A stretch of 64,000 bases of DNA, taken from Candidatus Nitrotoga sp. AM1P. Its GTDB lineage: Bacteria > Pseudomonadota > Gammaproteobacteria > Burkholderiales > Gallionellaceae. The translations under genes were made by a program, and so were the position numbers. The notes beneath the pieces were generated by a model, which searched no databases, was not told where the DNA came from, and saw only the letters and a program-made list of their open reading frames with translations. This document shows positions 8,030-15,622 of the stretch, in pieces. Location of the stretch: positions 434,001 through 498,000 of the forward strand of contig NZ_AP019547.1 of the NCBI RefSeq assembly GCF_013168275.1, given 5' to 3'. The number at the start of each line of letters is the position of its first letter. Positions within the stretch are counted from its first letter, which is position 1.

Positions 8030-10246
8030 ATGATGTACACCCGTAACCTTAAATGCGTTGCTACCATGGCGCAAAAACATGATGGCATCCAGATTCCATG
8101 TAGACATCGTCAAACTAAACTCGTCATTGCGATGAATAGCGCGTTATTCTGTTTTGGAGTAACCACTACTACTTTAGCGGGTGCCGCAACTGCGCAGCCA
8201 ACTGACGGTGAAACTACGCTGCCAGTAATATCGGTCTCTGCAAAAAGTAGTCCCAGTAACACAAGTACTGGTTACACAGTAACTAGTACCACCACTGCTA
8301 CCAAGACAAACACCCCTCTGCTTGATACACCGCAATCTATATCTGTTGTGACGCAGGCTATGATCAAAGATCAGGCTATACAGAGCATGGCGGATACAGT
8401 GCGCTATGTTCCAGGCATGGGGATTTCGCAAGGGGAAGGGAATCGGGATGCTTTGGTTTTCCGGGGTAACCGCTCCACAGCAGACTTTTTTGTTTCTGGC
8501 ATACGGGATGATGTTCAGTACTTTCGCGATATCTATAACATAGAAAGAGTAGAAGTGCTCAAGGGCCCCAATGGAATGATCTTTGGCCGGGGCGGTTCCG
8601 GGGGCGTAATCAACCGGGTGATTAAAGAAGCGGACTGGAACCAGATACGTGAACTCACGGTACAAGCGGGTTCGTTTGATGCCAAGCGCGTGGCACTGGA
8701 TGTTGGTCAGGGCGTGAATGAAGTTGCCGCAGTCCGTCTCAATACCATGTATGAAAATTCGGGCAGTTTTCGTAATGGCGTGGATTTGAAACGATACGGA
8801 ATTAATCCTACCGTTACGATCATGCCTAGTGATAACACCAAAGTAGTACTCAATGCAGAATATTTCAAAGATGACCGCACAGCCGATCGAGGTATCCCGT
8901 CCTTTGATGGACGTCCTTTAAAAACCAATACGTCAACGTTTTTTGGTGATCCCAATCGAAGCAATGCGAACACAGAACTTAAGGCAGTCAATGCGCTTAT
9001 CGAGCATAAGTTTAATGATGAAGTAATGATTCGCAACCGTACACGATATGCTGCGCAAGATAAATTTTATGAGAACGTATACCCAAGTGCCACAGTTAAA
9101 GGTACTACATCTACGGTAGCGATTGGGGCTTATAACAATGTAACTAAGCGTGATAACTTCTTCAACCAGACAGACCTTCTGTTTTCCCTGAATACAGGTA
9201 AAGTGAAGCATGATCTGGTAGTGGGTCTCGAAATAGGCCATCAGGATACAGATAGCACGCGTAATACTGGATACTTCAACAATACAGCCACATCGGTTAA
9301 CGTACCCATTAACAACCCAATTACTAAAGATCCACTCACATACAAGTTAGCAGCTACAGACGCTGACAATAATAGTGTTACAAAGCAAACCTCGCTTTAT
9401 GTGCAAGACCAGATCAAATTATTGCCTCAATTACAAGCAATTATCGGAGTGCGTTACGATAGGATCGAGGTGGACTTTATCAATAAGAACCCCGCTAATC
9501 CTCTTGCCCTAAATGTTAAAGATAGTTTCTTCTCACCAAGAGCCGGATTGGTTTACAAGCCAATCGAGACAGTATCAATTTATACCAGTTATAGCTTGTC
9601 ATATGTGCCAAGGGCCGGTGAACAGCTTACTTCGTTATCGGTAACCAATGCGGCGCTCGAACCGGAAAAATTTAAAAATGTGGAAGTGGGAGCGAAGTGG
9701 GATATCCGTCCTGGCCTCGCTTTGACTACTGCCCTGTTTCAGTTGGATCGTACCAATGTGATTATTCCAGACCCAAACAATGCAGCCATCTCTCATTTAG
9801 GCGGTGGCCAGCGTAATAAGGGCTTCGAGTTAGGTCTGGCCGGCCGAGTTACATCGGCTTGGAGCGTCATGGGGGGATATACTTACCAGGATGGGGTAAT
9901 TACCAATACGCTATCTTCTGCTGCTAAAGAAGGGGCCGTTCTGGCGGAGCTTCCAAAGAACACATTCTCATTATGGAACCGGTATGACATCAATCCGAGA
10001 TGGGGTGTGGGGCTTGGTGTTATAAATCGTGGCGCTATGTACACCTCGACTGACAATACCGTTCGCTTGCCGGGCTTCACTCGGGTGGATGCAGCCGTAT
10101 ATGCCAAGATTGATAAAAATCTGCGGGCCCAGTTGAATATCGAAAACCTGTTTGATAGAAATTATTACGCTTCCGCTCACAATAACAACAATATCTTGCC
10201 AGGGTCACCAATTGCTGCAAGAGTTTCATTAATTGCTAATTTCTAG
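8030..10246 (+). CDS. TonB-dependent siderophore receptor
   Basis: Outer-membrane gated channel importing ferric siderophores with energy from TonB-ExbBD. The N-terminus is an unusually long signal (about 55 residues before TAQPTDG), then a TonB box TLPVISVS at 63-70. The plug domain follows (LLDTPQSISVVTQAMIKDQ, VLVFRGN-type motifs, VLKGPNGMIFGRGGSGGVIN). A 22-strand barrel ends in the terminal aromatic, ARVSLIANF. The length of 738 residues is normal for the TonB-siderophore subfamily (catecholate/ferrichrome types). The ATG at 8030 follows TTGGAG at a suitable distance. Substrate cannot be read from the sequence. The control region just upstream is occupied by IS110 relics, so its own Fur site may be lost. 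Confidence 0.93.
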   Translation: MMYTRNLKCVATMAQKHDGIQIPCRHRQTKLVIAMNSALFCFGVTTTTLAGAATAQPTDGETTLPVISVSAKSSPSNTSTGYTVTSTTTATKTNTPLLDTPQSISVVTQAMIKDQAIQSMADTVRYVPGMGISQGEGNRDALVFRGNRSTADFFVSGIRDDVQYFRDIYNIERVEVLKGPNGMIFGRGGSGGVINRVIKEADWNQIRELTVQAGSFDAKRVALDVGQGVNEVAAVRLNTMYENSGSFRNGVDLKRYGINPTVTIMPSDNTKVVLNAEYFKDDRTADRGIPSFDGRPLKTNTSTFFGDPNRSNANTELKAVNALIEHKFNDEVMIRNRTRYAAQDKFYENVYPSATVKGTTSTVAIGAYNNVTKRDNFFNQTDLLFSLNTGKVKHDLVVGLEIGHQDTDSTRNTGYFNNTATSVNVPINNPITKDPLTYKLAATDADNNSVTKQTSLYVQDQIKLLPQLQAIIGVRYDRIEVDFINKNPANPLALNVKDSFFSPRAGLVYKPIETVSIYTSYSLSYVPRAGEQLTSLSVTNAALEPEKFKNVEVGAKWDIRPGLALTTALFQLDRTNVIIPDPNNAAISHLGGGQRNKGFELGLAGRVTSAWSVMGGYTYQDGVITNTLSSAAKEGAVLAELPKNTFSLWNRYDINPRWGVGLGVINRGAMYTSTDNTVRLPGFTRVDAAVYAKIDKNLRAQLNIENLFDRNYYASAHNNNNILPGSPIAARVSLIANF

Positions 10247-10274
10247 ATTTTTCGGATAGCAAAAAAGCACATTA

Positions 10275-10296
10275 GCCCCCGTCGAACAGACGGGGC
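10275..10296 (+). terminator. hairpin after the first siderophore receptor
   Basis: CCCCGTC and GACGGGG pair around the five-base loop GAACA, extended by a G-C pair with one bulged C. It lies 29 bases after the stop. The downstream plus-strand sequence is A-rich rather than T-rich, so the terminator is imperfect. Confidence 0.5.
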
Positions 10297-10688
10297 ATCA
10301 TAAAAATTTACAATCCTGTCAAGCTGAAGTAGAATGCAAATTGTTCTTGTTTGTATTCTTTATACGCGGCCATTAAAAGGTTTGAAATTCGTCTAGGTTA
10401 AGCTTGATGGGACTCGCTTAATTTTCGACGAATTCAAGACGGACGGCTCGCAGATTTAACAACGAACTCTATAAATTGATTCATGTAGCTTACGATATCT
10501 AAGTTCAAATCGTTGTAACTTTGCAAAGTTATTGCGACCACTGCAGGAATTAAAGAACAATTTAAATGTTTATATACAAACGATAATCAGCATTCAATTA
10601 GTCGTAATTTGACTTAATCTGGAAGCCAGCCACGTGTTTTCTCACCAGCCAGCCACCTTTTTTTATTTATTAAAGAACAGGGGAACTC
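10297..10688. other. control region of the second siderophore receptor
   Basis: No gene is visible in these 390 bases. A weak Fur-like site is present at 10576-10594: the central GATAATC matches, but the outer hexamers match poorly (about 12 of 19). An AGGGGAACTC ribosome site directly precedes the receptor ATG. Otherwise I see no structure. Confidence 0.35.
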
Positions 10689-12881
10689 ATGAGATTCAAA
10701 AAAACACGACCAGCATTACTGGTAGCGTTGGCATTACAACAACTCTACAGCCCGGCCTTCGCCCAAACCCCCACAAACGATGGCAAAAGCGATAAATCAG
10801 TCGATGCCACCCAGTTGCCGGAAATTAAAGTGAACAGTCAAAAGGTGACTGACGATTTTGCAGCGAGTTCTTTCGCAGGTTTTAGAACGCCGACACCCTT
10901 ACGCGATCTCCCGCAGACAGTCACGGTCGTCAATCGTGCCCTGATGGATTCTCAGGCCATCGCCTCGTTGTCGGAGGCTTTACGCAACGTACCCGGCATT
11001 ACCGTAGGCGGCGCCGAGGGCGGACAAATCGGTAACAACATCAACCTGCGCGGCTTTACGGCGCGGACCGACATGTATCTCAATGGGATGCGTGACAGTG
11101 GCCAGTACTATCGCGATACCTACTATCTTGAATCGGTCGAAGTATTAAAAGGCCCATCATCCATGCTGTTTGGGCGCGGCTCTACCGGGGGCGTGATCAA
11201 CCAGGTCAGCAAGCGCCCGCAATTAGGCGATGCCAATCAAATTACCGGCACCATCGACACCAATGGGGGAGTGCGTTCAACGGGAGACTTTAACCGTAAA
11301 TTGTCGGATACGTCCGCGGTCCGCGTGGTCATGATGGGTCAAAAAGCGCAAACGACACGTGATGTCATTGTTAATAGAGACTTTGGAATTGCACCGTCCC
11401 TGCGTTTTGGAATCGGCACGCAGACTGAAATCACGCTGTCAGCGATTCTCTCCCACAACAACGACATGGTGGATTATGGTATTCCCGCCGTCAATGGTCG
11501 CCCGGTTCAAGGTAATCGCGACACTTTTTACGGTTTGAGAGACGATCGTACCTTGCAAAATACCGCTATTGTGAGTGGCCTCATCGAACACAAGTTGAAT
11601 TCGAACATGACACTGCGTAATCAGCTGCAATACAGCCATTACAACACTGACGCACTGACAAGTGGCCCGACCAATGTCGGCACCCTGGTCGGCAATGTAT
11701 TTACCGCGCTCCCCACTGCAGCCCTTGGAAATATTACCGCGCTGCCCTTGAGTGCACTGTCTGTCAGGCTCACCAGCCATGATCGCGTGATCAAAAATCA
11801 AATGCTCAACAATCAGACCGATCTGATCGCAAAATTCGATACCGGCACCCTTAAGCATACGATGATCGCCGGTATCGCACTCAGCCGCGAGACCTCCAAC
11901 ATTCAGTCCACGGCCCGTAGCAACCTGCCCGTCGTGTCGCTGATCAATCCGGCCTACCTTCCGGTACCGGCCAATTCCGTGAAAACGATCGGAAATGAGG
12001 CAGATGCATCCGCTACTCAAGTCGGCGCATATATCAACGACACGATCGAACTGAACAAGCAATGGAAGGTCGTCGGCGGCGTGCGCTGGGATCGCTTCAA
12101 GGCGGACCTGACCAACACCATCAGCACCGCTACCCCGCCGCTTCTGAGAGCGGATCAAACCGTGAGCTTCGCCAGCGTACGGGGCGGCGTGATTTATCAG
12201 CCGGATAATGTGCAATCGTACTATGCATCGTATGGCACCTCCTTTAACCCCTCGTTGGAAACACTGGCGGCGACCGCGGGTACGCAAACTTTAGAACCTG
12301 AAAAAAGTCGCTCCTACGAAATCGGTACCAAGTGGGACATACTGGGCGGCAATCTATCGTTGACCTCGGCCTTATTCGATATTGAAAAGACCAATTCGCG
12401 CTCGCAAGTGTCGCCCGGGATCTACATCTCTAACGGGGACGTGCGCGTCACCGGTTTTGAGTTTGGTGCAGCGGGTCGTATCACACGCGATTGGCAGCTC
12501 ATGGGCGGCTATACGCATCTTAACCCCACGATTGTCAGAGCATCAGCGCTGGAAAATACACAAGGAAAAGATCTGGCCAATACGCCACGCGACATGGCTA
12601 CGTTATGGACGACTTACAGATTGACCCCACAATGGGAAGCGGGTGGTGGAGCCACCTATATGTCCTCGCGCTTTGGCAGTAACACCAATGTTGTTTCTGC
12701 CGCTGGCTACACTCGCTGGGATGGCACGATTGCCTATCGCCTGCCTAAGAACGATATCCGGTTGAATCTGATTAATCTGACCAACAGGGATTACATAAGC
12801 TCACTGGTTCCATCTGGTGGTGGGCGCGCGGTACCCGGAAGCGGACGGACTGCACTGATAACCTTTGTTCATCGCTTTTAA
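10689..12881 (+). CDS. TonB-dependent catecholate siderophore receptor, Fiu/PiuA-like
   Basis: Outer-membrane ferric-siderophore receptor of 730 residues. Signal peptide MRFKKTRPALLVALALQQLY is cut after AFA (residue 25), and the TonB box LPEIKVNS lies near 43-50. The plug domain follows (LRDLPQTVTVVNRALMDSQ, then VEVLKGPSSMLFGRGSTGG), and the barrel ends in TALITFVHRF with the terminal Phe. Its neighbours are a PiuC-type hydroxylase and a PepSY protein. This trio matches the Fiu-YbiX (E. coli) and PiuA-PiuC (Pseudomonas) arrangement for catecholate iron compounds, which supports the subtype. It differs clearly from the receptor at 8030, so the two are not a recent duplication. Codon use looks somewhat more GC-rich than the flanking AT-rich iron genes. 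Confidence 0.93.
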   Translation: MRFKKTRPALLVALALQQLYSPAFAQTPTNDGKSDKSVDATQLPEIKVNSQKVTDDFAASSFAGFRTPTPLRDLPQTVTVVNRALMDSQAIASLSEALRNVPGITVGGAEGGQIGNNINLRGFTARTDMYLNGMRDSGQYYRDTYYLESVEVLKGPSSMLFGRGSTGGVINQVSKRPQLGDANQITGTIDTNGGVRSTGDFNRKLSDTSAVRVVMMGQKAQTTRDVIVNRDFGIAPSLRFGIGTQTEITLSAILSHNNDMVDYGIPAVNGRPVQGNRDTFYGLRDDRTLQNTAIVSGLIEHKLNSNMTLRNQLQYSHYNTDALTSGPTNVGTLVGNVFTALPTAALGNITALPLSALSVRLTSHDRVIKNQMLNNQTDLIAKFDTGTLKHTMIAGIALSRETSNIQSTARSNLPVVSLINPAYLPVPANSVKTIGNEADASATQVGAYINDTIELNKQWKVVGGVRWDRFKADLTNTISTATPPLLRADQTVSFASVRGGVIYQPDNVQSYYASYGTSFNPSLETLAATAGTQTLEPEKSRSYEIGTKWDILGGNLSLTSALFDIEKTNSRSQVSPGIYISNGDVRVTGFEFGAAGRITRDWQLMGGYTHLNPTIVRASALENTQGKDLANTPRDMATLWTTYRLTPQWEAGGGATYMSSRFGSNTNVVSAAGYTRWDGTIAYRLPKNDIRLNLINLTNRDYISSLVPSGGGRAVPGSGRTALITFVHRF

Positions 12882-12902
12882 ACACCTCAGCGCCCGCGAT
12901 CC

Positions 12903-13589
12903 ATGTTAGTGCAAATCCCCAAGGTATTGAGCGTCGAACAGGTCCGCTTTGTGCGAGAAAAGCTCGATGCTGCTGGGGAGGCATGGGTTGATGGTCGCGT
13001 GACGGCAGGCCATCAAGGCGCGCCGGTCAAGCGTAATTTGCAGATCGCGGAAAACACACCTATTGCGTACGAGTTAGGCGATTTGATTCTGGCCGAACTC
13101 GAACGCAACCCGCTTTTCATCAGCGCTACGCTGCCGAATCGGGTTTACCCACCCATGTTTAATCGATATGAAAGCGGCATGTATTTTGGTAGTCATGTCG
13201 ATGGGGGTATGCGGTTGATACCGGGCACAGGTGAAAAAATCCGTACTGATGTCTCTGCCACCTTATTTCTTTCTGCACCCGATGAGTACGATGGGGGTGA
13301 GTTGCAGATTGAAGATACTTACGGTATGCACAATGCGAAATTCGCGGCAGGTGATTTGCTGATTTATCCGGCTACCAGCCTGCATCGAGTGACGCCGATA
13401 ACACGCGGTGTGCGTACCGCCTGTTTTTTCTGGGTTCAAAGTTTGATTGCTGATGATGGACAGCGCACTTTACTGTTCGATCTCGATACCGCTATTCAAC
13501 GGCTGAATACCGCCAATGCGGATGAAACTGCGCGTATCCATTTAACTGGTTGTTATCACAACCTGATACGCATGTGGGGTGCACCCTAA
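12903..13589 (+). CDS. piuC: Fe(II)/2-oxoglutarate-dependent PKHD-type hydroxylase, PiuC/YbiX family
   Basis: Cytoplasmic non-haem iron dioxygenase of 228 residues. The metal-binding triad is visible as H98-V-D100 (in SHVDGG) and H161 (in SLHRV), with the 2-oxoglutarate-binding Arg171 ten residues later (TRGVR). The length and the opening [10 protein letters not shown] match the YbiX/PiuC group. It starts 21 bases after the catecholate receptor stop and is probably co-transcribed. PiuC-type proteins are encoded beside Fiu/PiuA receptors and are thought to act on the imported siderophore or a linked drug; the true substrate is unknown. Nothing in the active-site set is missing. Confidence 0.92.
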   Translation: MLVQIPKVLSVEQVRFVREKLDAAGEAWVDGRVTAGHQGAPVKRNLQIAENTPIAYELGDLILAELERNPLFISATLPNRVYPPMFNRYESGMYFGSHVDGGMRLIPGTGEKIRTDVSATLFLSAPDEYDGGELQIEDTYGMHNAKFAAGDLLIYPATSLHRVTPITRGVRTACFFWVQSLIADDGQRTLLFDLDTAIQRLNTANADETARIHLTGCYHNLIRMWGAP

Positions 13590-13609
13590 GAATTTTTCTG
13601 AATAACTTT

Positions 13610-14326
13610 ATGACGACAATTGTTCAACTCAATACTTCTCACAATGTCCGCGCAGCGAATGGCGCTGATAATGTCCTGGTTGATTCAAAAGACCGTGATC
13701 TTCGTTCACGGCGTGCCATTTTTTTAAAATGGCTGCGCAAGACCCATGGCTGGATCGGGCTTTGGGGCGCGGCCATAGGCTTGCTCTTTGGAGTGACCGG
13801 AATTTTGCTGAATCACCGCACCGTGCTGAAAATACCGGCTGCGCAAGTTCAAGAAACGACACTGCAAATTCCGTTACCGACCCCTGCACCGACCAATTCG
13901 AAAGCAATGGCAAGCTGGTTGCAACAAGAATTGATGGTTGATCGGCCTGCCTCGCGCGAGCGCAGTGAACCGTCCAAGCCTGTGGCATGGGGTGATAAGA
14001 CCCTGAAACAGCCGGCGCACTGGACGGTTACATTCAGTTCGCCGCAAGGCAACCTGCAAGCGGAATATTGGGTCGGTAATACCTTCGTCACCGTCAAGCG
14101 TAGCGATCAAAATGTATTTGGTACGTTGAACAATCTGCACAAAGGCAACAATGTGGGCATACCTTGGGTTCTTCTCGCAGATACTTTGGCGGGAAGCATT
14201 ATCCTGCTGTCATTAACGGGCGTCGTACTTTGGACACAGCTTAATCGCCGCCGCATGATTGGTTTCGGCATAGGCTTAACATCGCTCACTTTGTTGATCG
14301 GTTTTGCCATGCGGGAGTTGATGTAA
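13610..14326 (+). CDS. PepSY-associated membrane protein (PiuB-like, short)
   Basis: Inner-membrane protein of 238 residues. The N-terminal segment KWLRKTHGWIGLWGAAIGLL enters a first membrane helix that ends in GILLNHR, the classic opening of PepSY_TM proteins. A periplasmic domain follows (about 75-180, with HWTVTFSSPQGNLQAEYWVG), then two more helices (VLLADTLAGSIILLSLTGVVLW and IGLTSLTLLIGFAM). It is shorter than full PiuB reductases and resembles the small PepSY proteins beside TonB receptors, which may help siderophore iron reduction (inference). ATG 13610 is the first methionine; an upstream TTG at 13550 would overlap piuC by 40 bases and is unlikely. The ribosome site is weak, which suggests coupling to piuC. 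Confidence 0.8.
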   Translation: MTTIVQLNTSHNVRAANGADNVLVDSKDRDLRSRRAIFLKWLRKTHGWIGLWGAAIGLLFGVTGILLNHRTVLKIPAAQVQETTLQIPLPTPAPTNSKAMASWLQQELMVDRPASRERSEPSKPVAWGDKTLKQPAHWTVTFSSPQGNLQAEYWVGNTFVTVKRSDQNVFGTLNNLHKGNNVGIPWVLLADTLAGSIILLSLTGVVLWTQLNRRRMIGFGIGLTSLTLLIGFAMRELM

Positions 14327-14418
14327 GCAATTCCAAGGTAAACCGGCTTTCGTAGAGATTTATGTTTCGTAGCTGACCACTTTTTAAAACCTGTCTGTCT
14401 CATTAGCCAACTCTATTC

Positions 14419-14446
14419 CCGCGTTCAAACGACCTCTCGAACGCGG
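14419..14446 (+). terminator. hairpin closing the receptor-piuC-PepSY unit
   Basis: CCGCGTTC (14419-14426) pairs perfectly with GAACGCGG (14439-14446) around a 12-base loop, followed by TTTGAATC. It is GC-rich with a short T-tract and lies about 90 bases after the PepSY stop. Confidence 0.6.
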
Positions 14447-14615
14447 TTTGAATCAATATCTAATCTCCAAGCGTCACGACCCATAAGCTGTCTGTTTAAT
14501 ATTCCTGCATGCCACCTGTATGCAAGTGGAAAGGGCGCGGACTTTTAGCGTGCTCATTGCCTGCACATACTCGTTGACGCTGATTCAAGATCTGTTGGCC
14601 GTCGAGCTCCGTAAA

Positions 14616-14664
14616 TGCACCAATTACATACACATTCCGATTGAGCTTGCACTGACATCGTGCA
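14616..14664 (+). promoter_or_regulatory. tandem NtrC-binding sites
   Basis: The downstream site, 14648-14664, is TGCAC-N7-GTGCA, a perfect 17-base NtrC dyad. A weaker site at 14616-14632 reads TGCAC-N7-ATACA. Their starts are 32 bases apart, about three helical turns, as in the enteric glnA enhancer. They are about 95 and 125 bases upstream of the start expected from the sigma-54 promoter at 14724. NtrB and NtrC themselves are encoded 5 kb downstream. Confidence 0.7.
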
Positions 14665-14723
14665 AGCCCAGTTTAATACATGTTTTTAATTTAGTAGGTT
14701 ATTGATATTTATAATAAAAAATA

Positions 14724-14739
14724 TGGCATTAATATTGCT
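14724..14739 (+). promoter_or_regulatory. sigma-54 promoter of the nitrite reductase operon
   Basis: TGGCATTAATATTGCT has GG at 14725-14726 and GC at 14737-14738, separated by exactly ten bases, and keeps TGGCA and TTGCT of the RpoN consensus. Transcription would start near 14750, about 95 bases before the methyltransferase ATG. Together with the NtrC sites it forms a complete nitrogen-regulated enhancer-promoter. Confidence 0.75.
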
Positions 14740-14845
14740 TGTAACTAATTATCTAATCAATGAACTGATTTAATTTTTAAACGATAGGTGTAGCTGGATG
14801 CATTGTCCATTTGCTAACAGGATGAATCGAAAGACGGGAGTAAAC

Positions 14846-15598
14846 ATGAAAAATGCACAGGTATATTTGATAGGGGCAGGGCCAGGTAGTTTGGAACTAT
14901 TGACTCTTGGTGCAGTACGAGCCATTGGACTGGCGGATGCTATTTTGATTGATGACTTAGTGAATCCTGATGTTCTGGAATTTGCCCAAGGCAACGCGCA
15001 GGTTATTCACGTGGGCAAACGTGGAGGATGTAGTTCTACGCCACAAATATTTATTCACAAGCAGATGATTTCACTGGCGCGTGCAGGCAAGGTAGTAGCG
15101 CGCATCAAGGGCGGTGATCCGTTTATGTTCGGGCGTGGGGGTGAGGAACTACAAGCTTTGCGGCAAGCTGGTATTTCGGTATCCGTGATCAGCGGCATTA
15201 CTTCCGGCATGGCAGTTACGGCTTCTTTGAATATTCCGCTTACGCATAGAAACTGCACGCATGGCGTAACGTTTGTTACGGGCCATACGCAAGGAGCAGA
15301 GGAACCGAATTGGCAGGCATTGGCGGCGACGGGCACCACTCTGGTTATTTATATGGGCATGTCTAATTTAGGGTACATCGTGCAGCAATTGATAACGAAT
15401 GGGTTACCGGCAGATATTCCCGCTGCCGCAATTCAGAACGGTACGCTGCCTAATCAGCGGCAGGTAGTGACTACGCTGGGAAAACTTGAATCCTTGGTAA
15501 TTGCTGAAAAAATGGTTAGCCCAGCGATCGTGGTTATTGGCGAAGTAGTGCGATTTGCCGAAATGACGGAACAAATTTCGCAGCAATTGGCCGCATAA
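14846..15598 (+). CDS. cobA: uroporphyrinogen-III C-methyltransferase (sirohaem synthesis)
   Basis: S-adenosylmethionine-dependent enzyme (SUMT) that makes precorrin-2, the precursor of sirohaem. The 250 residues carry the family signatures: YLIGAGPGSLELLTLGA at the start, HVGKRGG near residue 60, and the glycine-rich loop RIKGGDPFMFGRGGEE near 90. It lacks the oxidase/chelatase half of a CysG, so the last steps of sirohaem synthesis must be encoded elsewhere. ATG 14846 is preceded by GGGAG at five bases; an in-frame ATG at 14798 would add an atypical 16-residue extension. It heads the nitrite reductase operon, and NirB needs sirohaem, so the linkage is functional. Confidence 0.92.
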   Translation: MKNAQVYLIGAGPGSLELLTLGAVRAIGLADAILIDDLVNPDVLEFAQGNAQVIHVGKRGGCSSTPQIFIHKQMISLARAGKVVARIKGGDPFMFGRGGEELQALRQAGISVSVISGITSGMAVTASLNIPLTHRNCTHGVTFVTGHTQGAEEPNWQALAATGTTLVIYMGMSNLGYIVQQLITNGLPADIPAAAIQNGTLPNQRQVVTTLGKLESLVIAEKMVSPAIVVIGEVVRFAEMTEQISQQLAA

Positions 15599-15622
15599 AA
15601 ATTTGTAAATAGGAGTGATGTC

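Noticed and set aside
10576..10594. Fur box before the catecholate receptor as a firm call
   Set aside because: Only about 12 of 19 positions match; it is mentioned as weak under the intergenic entry instead.
11439..12287. 282-codon open frame on the minus strand
   Set aside because: It lies entirely inside the plus-strand siderophore receptor, with no ribosome site or recognisable protein; it is an antisense shadow.
14507..14525. TGCAT-N9-ATGCA palindrome as a third NtrC site
   Set aside because: Spacer and half-sites do not fit the 17-base NtrC dyad.
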